Below are positions 1 through 8,439 of a DNA stretch of 64,000 nucleotides, one piece after another. The stretch is from Acanthopleura granulata. Its lineage: Eukaryota > Mollusca > Polyplacophora > Chitonida > Chitonidae. The position numbers were made by a program, and so were the translations under genes. Location: positions 33,138,997-33,202,996 of the forward strand of contig JABBOT010000002.1 in the NCBI GenBank assembly GCA_016165875.1. Direction: 5' to 3'. Every line of letters starts with the position of its first letter. Within the stretch, counting starts at the first letter, position 1. The notes under the pieces are model-generated. The model saw only the letters and a program-made list of their open reading frames with translations. It made no database searches and was not told the origin of the DNA.

Positions 1-2074
1 CCTCATAATTTTACTTGTTCGCTTGTGCAATTCTACATATGTACACAATGACTGATGCACAAAATGACACAATCACACATCAGTCAATGTATGTAAACCA
101 CTGAAAGGTTAAAACTCATAATAAGGTTGCATCAAAGTCCTTTATACTGATGGTAAATTACACAACAAGGAACAGTGTGAGTACTAGCTGGAGCCCAGCT
201 GGCAGGGGGTGGGGGCAATAGGGTGACTGTGTTAAGGTCAGCTTGAGACACCAGACAAGCACCTGTTCCCCAGCATCAGGTGTTGTGCTGATACCATCAT
301 AAGACAGCTGTCTTCCCCAGGCACCCTGGCCCTGTCAGGTCACCCCCAGGACGTGTTGGAACGCTGCAGTTAGAACATCACCCCTGGATAATGTGTACTG
401 CCCCAGTGCTAACCCCATGAAGTTTACTGTAAACTTACAAGTTACAACTTTCATGTGTCTTAACTCATGTGAATAGTGCTGTTAATCAGATATATGTCCA
501 ACAGCCTTAAGTGTTCCACAATAGCTTAAATAATTTAACCAAACTCTTCAATACATCTATGCTTCAGCAACCGAAACACTTACAAATTAATGCACGCATG
601 TAGCCCGTGTTGTAACGTGTGTTAAGCACTTCCATTTCAATGAACCAAAACTAGTCTGAATTCCACATTTTAAAGCATATATTTTTAATCTAATCCACAA
701 TACTGATTTTAGCAAATATCATCTATTTAACCAAAAACAAAGCCCAGAAGTGATCTTCACATTCCTTCAATTCATCCTTCTAACAGCAAAAATTCTATTG
801 ATAATGCACTCGCAGTCAAGCCATCACTGCAGGTACAGACCAATGCTTACAACAGTGATGCTCTTGAGTTCACTTTCCCCAAAATGATCAGACCAAACAA
901 TGTTATTCAATCTTGTCAAATTATTGAGGTCATTATAATGTACCCTTATATAATTATCAAGCATTCCAAGTTTCATTTATAAACTCATTGGGCTATACTG
1001 CTGTACAAAAGAACTTTTTCACTTATAGAACAGCAGTCACATTTACTACAGGGACGTGGAAAGCCATTTACACGTAAGTCCAAATTTTACAAAGAAAAAA
1101 GAAAACAAAAAATTGAAGATTCAAAAACACACTGACATTTTATACATTTATTCACTTTTGGCTCTTTTGTCATACTCCAAAATATTTTCAGCTTGTTGTG
1201 GTGATCGAGTTTTCTGATGGAAGACACAGGACTAAGCCTAACAAAACAATGTCCCATTGTTGACCTTGAAATTTAGAAAAGTTTCTTGAGCTACATGTGT
1301 AAAGCTGACAGAGTACAGAATGTAACTGTGCATGTAAATTATATTACATGACAAGCAGTTAAGTTCTTTGAGTTTAATCCTGTAAGTTTGGGTTATCTTC
1401 AGAGGTTCGCCTGTTTGCCTGGTACCCTAAGTCAGAGATTTGACCCTAAAGAAAACGAATAAGGAATGGGGAAAACATCTGACAGTCAGCCATCCAACTG
1501 GAATTGAGGCAAGGCTTTATCTGACATGTCTCAGTCCGTAACTGTATCAGTTGTTCAGGTATGGCTACCTGGAGCAGGACAGATGGAGCTCATCTTCTCG
1601 TTAACTAGCTCCACCTGGACCAGCCATTACCAGCTGTCCACAGAAAGCCTGCTAGGGTGATCTGCCCTTTGCCTGGAGCCCATCAACGTGTGTGGTTACA
1701 TTCTCCAGGCTTTGAGACAGGCTCGTGGGCACGCACATCCAAGCAAATCTCACCCTTATAATCTAACCATCGTGTATCAATCCCTAATGGCACACGTTCC
1801 TCGGCTAACCCAGACACATTTGTGATGTGAAACAAAAATATGTAGACCTATTCTGTGTGTATGTGTATATCACATCAAGACATGAAAAAACTTGCATGTC
1901 TTTCTTTTGGAAGACAAATAACACTTCCCTGAAAAGTTTAGATTCCTCATATTCTTCAACACATTCATTCATCCTGAATTCCTCCTTTTAAGTTAATTTG
2001 GTGAAATGTACTTCATGTTCTATGCCAGGCATAATTAATTGGAACTCTGGAATAGATACATGTGAATTCCTTAC
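1..2074. other. Probable intron of the minus-strand SDR-like gene; no exon seen
   Basis: This stretch lies downstream, on the minus strand, of the donor of the SDR-like exon, so it should be intron or later exons of that gene. I looked on the minus strand for the next part of an extended SDR (the GD.RD segment and the YxxxK active site) and found nothing, and no long open frame exists. Bases 180-420 are GC-richer than the rest, with several CCCC/GGGG runs, but I see no protein similarity there. The rest is AT-rich and unremarkable. Confidence 0.45.
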
Positions 2075-2241
2075 CTTAACAAACTCCACATTTTCTGACA
2101 TAGGCCAAACAGGTTCTTTGACATCAAACAGCCTTACTTTATGGCCAAGTCCTGCTAATTTCTTGGCCAGGTTGAAGCCTGGGTACCCACAACCCCCTGT
2201 AACAAGGTGAAGCTCAGGCTTCAATGTACCTTTATCCATCT
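2075..2241 (-). CDS. First coding exon of an extended short-chain dehydrogenase (SDR42E / 3-beta-HSD-like)
   Basis: This exon encodes the N-terminal 55 residues, starting at the ATG whose A is at 2239. Residues 13-20 read VTGGCGYPG, the TGxxGxxG Rossmann nucleotide-binding turn of extended SDRs. It is followed by the second beta strand VRLFDV, whose Asp (residue 39) at the strand end usually selects NAD(H) over NADP(H). The exon ends VEFVK with a clean AAG|GTAAGG donor (intron G at 2074), and an acceptor (TTTCTGTTTCAG|AG) sits two bases before the ATG. In family members the next stretch would be the GD.R loop, so the break falls at a natural point. Order and spacing resemble SDR42E1-like proteins, with NSDHL or HSD3B-type enzymes as alternatives; these act on steroid or sterol substrates. 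The catalytic part lies outside the window, so substrate and exact orthology cannot be decided. Confidence 0.75.
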
Positions 2242-2377
2242 CTGAAACAGAAATGGGATACTGTTACTACCAAATTTTACCTCTTCATCAACACCAATTA
2301 ATCCTATAAAAATATAAATACAATACTGTTGGGTAATTTACATGAATAATGCATGTTAGTAACCTGTCATCTCTGCT

Positions 2378-2425
2378 CAAAACCTTTATCCACCTCTGAA
2401 ATTGAAACAGGACAATGCTTAGTAA
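2378..2425 (-). repeat. Second copy of the splice-acceptor/exon-start sequence
   Basis: Read on the minus strand, this segment has a pyrimidine tract, TTTCAG, then AGGTGGATAAAGG. It closely repeats the true exon boundary at 2231-2275 (TTTCAG, then AGATGGATAAAGG). The ATG of the real exon is GTG here. It could be a duplicated acceptor giving an alternative 5' UTR exon, or a dead copy. Confidence 0.5.
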
Positions 2426-2439
2426 CTTGTGATAGTATC

Positions 2440-2648
2440 ATATTGACCAGCTTCCGCAGCACAATGAACCAAGACCCTCTCACCAATGCAGTTGCCGTGA
2501 GTTCAAGTCCAACTCCTGCTGGCTTCCTCTCAAGCTGTATGTTGGAAGGCATGCCACCAACTTGTGGACGGTCCAGGATTTCCCACCATAATGTGGGCTG
2601 ATGTCGTACAAGTGAAATATTCCTGAGAAGTATTTTTCTGTTATTATT
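2440..2648 (+). mobile_element. tRNA-derived SINE, molluscan type, 5'-degraded
   Basis: The segment contains the head remnant with a B-box-like GAGTTCAAGTCC (about 2498-2509), the GGCTTCCTCTC and CCACCATAATG.GGGC core, and the 3' motif GTCGTACAAGTGAAATATTCCTGAGAAG. The same order of blocks occurs, inverted, at 39.2 and 19.5 kb. The A-box end is poorly preserved and the left boundary is approximate. Confidence 0.75.
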
Positions 2649-2847
2649 TTCTCTCCATGTTAATTTCTTTAAAATCTTCAAATTTTTCATTAGCCACTGT
2701 AATAATAATAATAAAAGAATTCCCAACTGACCCATCCTATTTCTTCTCAAAACATAAGGTTTACCCCAACAAAGAATTATTTTAAGAATGGCCTTAACAC
2801 TATTACTGAAGCACCTTATTCTCCTTCTGTATAAACAATTTTCCCTT

Positions 2848-2890
2848 ATATCTCTGAAACAGAAATATAACACTGTTAAGCAACTATTTT
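2848..2890 (-). repeat. Third copy of the splice-acceptor/exon-start sequence
   Basis: Minus-strand reading gives TTAACAGTGTTATATTTCTGTTTCAG followed by AGATATAAGGG, matching the boundary of the coding exon at 2231-2275 almost base for base across the pyrimidine tract. No ATG follows in the same place. It lies on the far side of the SINE from the second copy. Confidence 0.5.
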
Positions 2891-3644
2891 AGTACGCTAT
2901 TCTTAACACATATGTACATGTAAACATACTATCAGGTGCATCATGAACCAGAGATAAAACCTCCAAAAGCCCTGAATACACTGAAGAGCAATTAACCTAC
3001 ACGAGCAGAGATAAAGAGCAAATTTAAATGTCATATATACATTTTCATACATTGATAATGGTGATTAACTTACGATAACTGGGTTGAACAACTTCAAAGC
3101 CTCACAAGTAGTGTAATTTTGTCAGTCAAGACTGAAGTTATGCCCTCAAAATATCCGTACACTAACATAATATTCACCTGAATCGAGCAGTTTCTAAGAC
3201 CATCTGTCTACATCAGGATAACTGTGTGACCAATACCCAAGATTACTTCTTCATATGCACCCACAAGCTCTATCATTTGGCATTCTGACAAGGAATACAT
3301 CCTGGTCATGTATCTCATTATATTTGACTGATTTCCAACATAGTTTTGCTACGCCAGAGTATCACTTTGAACTAATTAACACCAAAATAACAGTTTAAGC
3401 TCCACTTTTAGTCATAAAACTAGTTACCAGTTTCCCACTGGTCTCATATACTGTGTAACGTATTTCTTCAACATTGTCAAAATGAGAAATTAAAAGGCAC
3501 TTTCACTAACCCAACTAAACATTTTGTCATGCAGCTAGGTGTCTACATTACCAGATTTCCAGTTCATGAAACTATGACACCTTCCACAAACCTGCAATGT
3601 TTTACTTGGCCAACTGCTACCTGTACTATGGTTTCTAATATACT

Positions 3645-3770
3645 TTTGCTGATATGTTGCTTCACACTATACTTGAGAATGTTTCACTCATCTAACAGCA
3701 GTCATTTTCATGCAGAGGAAACCCAAGCACCCACTGTAATCCACCGACCTCTGGAAAGTTACCGATGAAC
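3645..3770 (-). mobile_element. Degraded SINE fragment, molluscan type
   Basis: The plus strand reads TTCACACTATACTTGAGAATGTTTCACTCATC, then a GCAGTCAT..ATGCAGAGGAAACCC block and ATCCACCGACC. These correspond in order to the inverted SINE at 39.2 kb (tail, then core, then the GACCATCCACAGG segment). The head and B box are missing. Confidence 0.55.
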
Positions 3771-4497
3771 ATTTGTACATTTGACGTAGGGATATGTGGA
3801 CCATAATTCGGGAAAACACCTTGTCTTCACAAACGATAAGACTTCCCGAACAGCCAAAGGAGCAACACGGACCGTTTACTGTAACCATACAAATCCACAC
3901 AGGCATTGAAAGCTGTGGAATATACAAATTCTGTGTCGAAGTTCACAGGTACATCATCAAGACTTTGCACAAGAAGAGTTCTTGTATATTTACATGATTT
4001 ATACATTTTGAAGAATATTTACTGTTGAGGTAAAGTAATATGATAACAGCAGCAGGATGTGTCAACATTTCTATAAGTTGTACATGGGAAGGAGGGGGGG
4101 GGGGTCACACATCTCATGAACAGTAGCCTATATCATTACTTTGGGCTGTGATGTGATGTTGTCTATTTGTTATTATTCTTCTTCATAAAAAGTGGATAAG
4201 GAGTAGTTTAGTCCTGGCTAGCATGCCATTGCAGTATATATTGTGACTGTGTAAGAACTCTTAAACCGGTTATAGTTAAGATGAGGTTGATGAGTGTGTT
4301 GCTTTCCAAGTGGCATGTGACGTCAGGTCATTCATGCTTCCCTGAATGAGTCTTGTTGAACACTGACTGTAGCATAGAGGATCCCCTTTTCAAATGCTGT
4401 CCACGTGACAAAACCATGTGACACACGCATATGGGCTCTGAATCCTTACAAAACTCATCTATCTTAACCACGTCTAAAACAGAAGTTTTGACACAAC

Positions 4498-4690
4498 AAA
4501 CCGAATGGTGTAGTGGTATAGACATGTGCCTATGGATCCAACACTGATGTGTGCGAGGAGTTCAAACTCTGATGTGTGCGAGGAGTTCAAACCCAGCGAT
4601 TGTCTCCAGAAACCTCAAGATAGCACATGCAGGAATTCTTCATACACCTATGTGTGATCGGAGCGATAAGCATGTGACAATATCATGTAA
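4498..4690 (+). mobile_element. tRNA-headed SINE with a duplicated B-box segment
   Basis: An A-box-like ATGGTGTAGTGGTATAG (about 4505-4521) is followed by a B-box-like GAGTTCAAACTC. A direct repeat of about 24 bp (CTGATGTGTGCGAGGAGTTCAAAC) occurs twice in tandem between about 4545 and 4592, giving two B boxes. The downstream part (GATTGTCTCCAG...) resembles a SINE body. It is not a functional tRNA gene because no cloverleaf can be closed. The 3' end is uncertain. Confidence 0.55.
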
Positions 4691-5114
4691 GAGTGAATAG
4701 ATCATAGCTTTTGTACATTTTTTTTCTTCTCACAATTCCATTTCTGGGATTCGTAAAGTTGGGGTTGATATAGGTCAATGGGTGTGTCGCTTTCTAAATT
4801 ATGCATGCCGTGATGTATTTTCCCACGGTCATGTGATTGCAGATATTTTTCATTGGTCACTTAATCAAGTGTCTAAAAAGGGGGCATGTTTTTTGGGGTG
4901 TTGCTTAATAAAATAGGGAGATGTTTTATCTTGGGGGTTAAAAAGTTCAGATGTAAATGTGATTTTCGACATTAACGTAGATTTCAGTATTATTCCACGC
5001 CCTGTCAGCGTTGCGGTTGGTATGAGTGGTGTGCTCAGGTCACTTTTGGGTTAGTCATATATACACACGTGTGTTTGGGTGTACTATCCACAGTGTGTTA
5101 CTATATATTCATAC

Positions 5115-5172
5115 CTGTGGATCCTGGTGGATTCGAACGCTGTGTAAACCACTTTGCCACTTGAGCTGTTGT
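5115..5172 (-). mobile_element. tRNA-like SINE head remnant with compressed A/B boxes
   Basis: The minus strand reads AGCTCAAGTGGCAAAGTGG, matching the A-box consensus TRGCNNAGYNGG, and a few bases later GCGTTCGAATCC, one mismatch from the B box. The boxes are much closer than in a real tRNA gene, so this is best read as a decayed SINE head. Confidence 0.4.
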
Positions 5173-5469
5173 GACAGTGATTGTAATTATGTACGGGTCT
5201 TTTGTGTGACCAGAAATAGTACGATAAATATGGTAAACGCACGTCAAAATATCACGTGATGTGTGCCTGAGTCTAGACGTTGGTGGAAGGACAGAGTTAC
5301 TTTAGAAGAGGTGGTCACGTGATATTATGTTGCGGTTTGGTACTTATTTACATATGAATGAGTGGAATGTTGACATTATTACCAATAGGAAGTCCACTGT
5401 AAAACACAATGTCCTCATGATGTCTTATTCTTGCCTGCATTGCGTTGTGTGAAAACTGCAGCATACCTC

Positions 5470-5845
5470 AGGCTACATTTGAAAAGGGTCTCCGTTGAAT
5501 GACGTTATATTCCATATCACTGTGTGTTGTGTTAACATGTACACAGGCCATGTTATCCTACATCTGAAAAGGGTCTCCGCTGAATAACGTTATATTCCAT
5601 AACTGCTATGTGTAATGTTAACATGTACGCAGCCCATGTTATCCTACATCGGAAAAGGACGTCTGTTGAATGACGTTATATTCCATTTCTACTATGAGCA
5701 ATGTTAACATGTACGCAGCCCATGTTATCCTACATCTGAAAAGGGTCTCCGCTGAATGACGTTATATTCCATATCTGCTATGTGTAATGTTAACATGTAC
5801 GCAGCCCATGTTATCCTACATCTGAAAAGGGTCTCCGTCCAATGA
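5470..5845. repeat. 86-bp tandem repeat, about 4.4 copies
   Basis: The marker GAAAAGG.. occurs at 5481, 5566, 5652, 5738 and 5824, spacings of 85, 86, 86 and 86 bp. Each unit contains GGGTCTCCG, TGACGTTATATTCCAT, GTTAACATGTAC and CCATGTTATCCTACAT. Units 2-4 are more alike than the first. The period is not a multiple of three, so the array is not protein coding. The array ends at the start of an ORF-bearing island. Confidence 0.9.
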
Positions 5846-6807
5846 GGTGGTCTTCATTGAAGATGTGTATACGACAATCCCTTCTGACAGTAACCTTGAA
5901 GGCGTTGACGTATGATGTTATAGGCAAAATATCGCTGTGCGTATCTGCCCTTTTGAAAGGCATTGAGGAGGAATCTCAAGAAAGCTGTATTCTGTGTTCG
6001 ATACATCAGCTGCATCCAATCCAGAAGTATGGACAGTTGGAGCCCATTCCCGAAGGCAAAAGTTATAATTCGGAAGCGTTGAAAATTCTTCAGGTTACGT
6101 GTCCAGAAGGGGCGTCGAATGGTGGTTGGCCATGAAGCCAAAGGGCCTATCAAATCTTGAATCAGAAGCCACATATCGCAAATATTTTGGTTTCGGGAGG
6201 ACATTTTCAGTATCGTGCAAGTTGCCAGACGATGTGTGTGTTTTTATATCACTTTCACATGGAAGGGTGAAACACATAGGCGTGGTGAAAATCAAATTGG
6301 AAAACCACGCGACTTTGTCAGAACGTCGTTCTGCCGAATGAGTGAGAATGTTACTAGAATAAAGTGACAGGTACATGTCCTACTTTATGTGGCGGAGTTT
6401 ATGTGGCGGCGACGTTACAGAACCGACGCCTTTGCCAACTTCTTGGAGCACATAAAGGAGGTCTATCCGTGTTGATTGTTCCATCTGGCGTTGTCTTGGG
6501 TACAGGTGCCAATGTTGTGATGAAATTAAAGTCCCGCATGAAAGTATGCTGTTGTATGTGTGCGCACGCGTGAGTGAGTGAGTGTGAATGGAAATCCCCT
6601 CCTCCCCGTGTTTTGGAAAATGGGTGAAAGAGAGAAGACTGGTTAGTTGAAGTAGGTTGGAGTGAATGAACTAGACGCTTGCTCCTTCTCTTCTTCGCCA
6701 CGGACCCTGCACTTTGCGACAAACAGAAATTATCCCGCCAGTAAATGCCATCCTACGCACCGTCTTTTTTCATCCCTCCCGCTGGTGACTGGACATCGTG
6801 AGCACAG
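5842..6807 (+). other. CpG-richer ORF-bearing island of unknown nature
   Basis: This island has several overlapping plus-strand open frames. One of 97 codons runs from 5842 to 6135. A second frame (6099-6341) contains a hydrophilic stretch with FGFGRTFSVSCKLPDDV and GVVKIKLENH. A short ATG frame at about 6399-6470 reads MWRRRYRTDAFANFLEHIK. None matches a family I recognise. The DNA is richer in CpG than its neighbours and ends in a good donor, GCACAG|GTAAGC (intron G at 6808). It may be a decayed gene or transposon copy, or an unannotated 5' exon. All calls here are weak. Confidence 0.25.
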
Positions 6808-7363
6808 GTAAGCAAACATTATGAATTTCTGAATGGAATGGGTGCTTAGCTGGGTTAAAAATATATGGATATTTATGGTAGTGTGATGACTTACATATTC
6901 AACTGTCTTTGTTCAGCAAACTTCTCAGGCTCGCCTCTCTCCGCGAACTCTTTTGTTCACTTGCGCCATTTATGGAATAAAAAGGGGACTACTCCTGTTG
7001 AGAAGGACACGCCTATCACCCCATTCTTACTACTGCCCTATTTCTTAACCAATGAAAACACAGCACAGGCACATGACCGTGGGAAAATAATCACGTTATA
7101 CAGAAGCAACACGCCCATCAACCTGAACTTTACGAATCCCCTTAAACCTACTAGGGGCGCCAGTAATCAGTTGCCATTGTCCGCATAGTAAATAACCATC
7201 TTATCTAATGATTAGTCCACCACAACGTCCACAAGAACCAGCGCATATGAATCTTAAAAGTAGTATAATGTAAGTATTGTTGTGAAGTTATACAACAACA
7301 ATAACATGGTGTCAGATATTAAATAGTCACAACAGTACGTTGCCACCCCTCCATCTTACTTAC

Positions 7364-7600
7364 CCATGCCGTCTGCTATTCTTCGTCGGTTGCCGAAAAC
7401 GAAACTGGCTGAATTTCGCGCCTATTTTCGATATACTGTAGTAATTATTTATAGACATTATTTCACAGTTAAGCATTCTGTTATCGACAAAACATGATAT
7501 TTTAGTACTTGTAATATTGTACGTATAAAAAAGAGCATCGGAAACTTCGAAATTACAGTTTTATAATCAGTATAACGACATGCCGTCAGTGAGAATGTTT
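7364..7600 (-). other. Candidate 5' non-coding exon of the SDR-like gene
   Basis: A strong minus-strand donor, ATGG|GTAAGTAAG, has its intron G at 7363. If used, it would splice to the acceptor at 2241 and put the start of the minus-strand gene head to head with STPG2. The right boundary (transcription start) is a guess. Other weaker minus-strand donors exist in the 2.3-7.6 kb interval, so this is inference. Confidence 0.25.
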
Positions 7601-7616
7601 GAACGGGGCGCCATGA

Positions 7617-7646
7617 TGCGCCATGGTAACTAAGGAGTGTAAACAG
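7617..7646 (+). promoter_or_regulatory. RFX X-box and forkhead (FOXJ1-type) site pair in the STPG2 promoter
   Basis: GCGCCATGGTAAC at 7618-7630 matches the X-box consensus (GTNRCC-AT-RGYAAC) over its 3' eleven bases. Eight bases on, TGTAAACAG at 7638-7646 is a perfect forkhead core, RTAAACA. RFX factors and FOXJ1 are the known activators of motile-cilium genes. The pair lies just before the putative non-coding first exon of a sperm-tail/ciliary protein gene. Occupancy is inferred from sequence only. Confidence 0.55.
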
Positions 7647-7736
7647 TTAGGTGGAAGAAGGAGAAGAAATGACACGGGCTGGACGGGACGTTTTCGTATG
7701 ATATGATCACTTTACTTTTGAGAAAATAGCTGTGTG
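7647..7736 (+). other. STPG2: Candidate non-coding exon 1 of STPG2
   Basis: The exon would end at GTGTG|GTAAGTG (donor G at 7737) and join the acceptor TCTCTCTAG|GC at 8269. In the joined reading the STPG2 frame upstream of its ATG meets an in-frame TAG at the end of this exon, which supports ATG 8331 as the start. The 5' limit is unknown; no TATA box is evident. Confidence 0.4.
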
Positions 7737-8330
7737 GTAAGTGCAGAATAATACAATTGTACCCCACATATCAAAACTGTATGACCCTCTGTAATTAAAG
7801 CTTTCATCATGGTTTGACTTCGGTCCACCCACTATCTGAGATTCGGCCTGTACACAGTTTTAGTGGCTTACATTAATGGGAGATTTTGATGATGCATGTA
7901 CTTTATATATGCGTGCAATGTGTGCGATTACAATATGGTGGCATTTTTCTTCAAGATTTTATGATAATCTCCTCTGAAAATTTCTAGCGAAACAAAAAAG
8001 ACTAAAGAATGAGTTTCAATGTGGGCTTAATGTGATGTGCAATTAAGGAATTTTACAACTTGCTGTTTTGTGTTCAGATTTATCTAAAGCGGTATTAATT
8101 GACTGCATATAATTAATTTTAATGTTGTGGTACTTTGTAAATCAAAGACTTGATGTGTAACATTTGTATCTGAAAATAACATATTACTATTAATTTTTGG
8201 TTTAATTTTGTTGGTTGTGTACAGTTATTTGACTTGGTATATCTGTATTTTTTTTTCTCTCTCTCTAGGCAAAACAAGATCTGTGATACCTTTTCTAGTA
8301 ATAGTATTTGATCTAAAGAAAAAAATCAAA

Positions 8331-8439
8331 ATGTATGACAGAGCACCAAGAGACCTTGTTCCCAAAGTGGGCTGCACATCTGAGGTGGTGGGACCAGGGT
8401 CTTATGAACAACCTGTGGGAAAACCAAGAATTAAGGCTG
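8331..8439 (+). CDS. STPG2: STPG2 coding exon 1 (residues 1-36)
   Basis: The exon body starts at 8269 after CTCTCTAG; coding starts at ATG 8331 in an AAA-rich context. It encodes MYDRAPRDLV...VVGPGSYEQP, the first PG repeat. The donor is GCTG|GTACGT, phase 1, so the next residue (Asp37) is split. The frame stays open back to the exon's 5' edge, but the start matches the vertebrate N-terminus. Confidence 0.9.

Larger units (their letters stand above)
2891..5469. other. Probable first intron of the SDR-like gene; repeats only
   Basis: AT-rich DNA with no recognisable exon. It holds a degraded SINE near 3.7 kb, a G run at 4091-4104, a tRNA-headed SINE at 4.5 kb and a compressed tRNA-like box pair at 5.1 kb, annotated separately. 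Minus-strand donor-like sites exist (for example at about 3073), but none is tied to a coding frame. Confidence 0.4.

Noticed and set aside
2367..2873. 168-codon minus-strand frame upstream of the SDR exon
   Set aside because: It runs through an inverted SINE and the acceptor-like duplicates; no dehydrogenase similarity.
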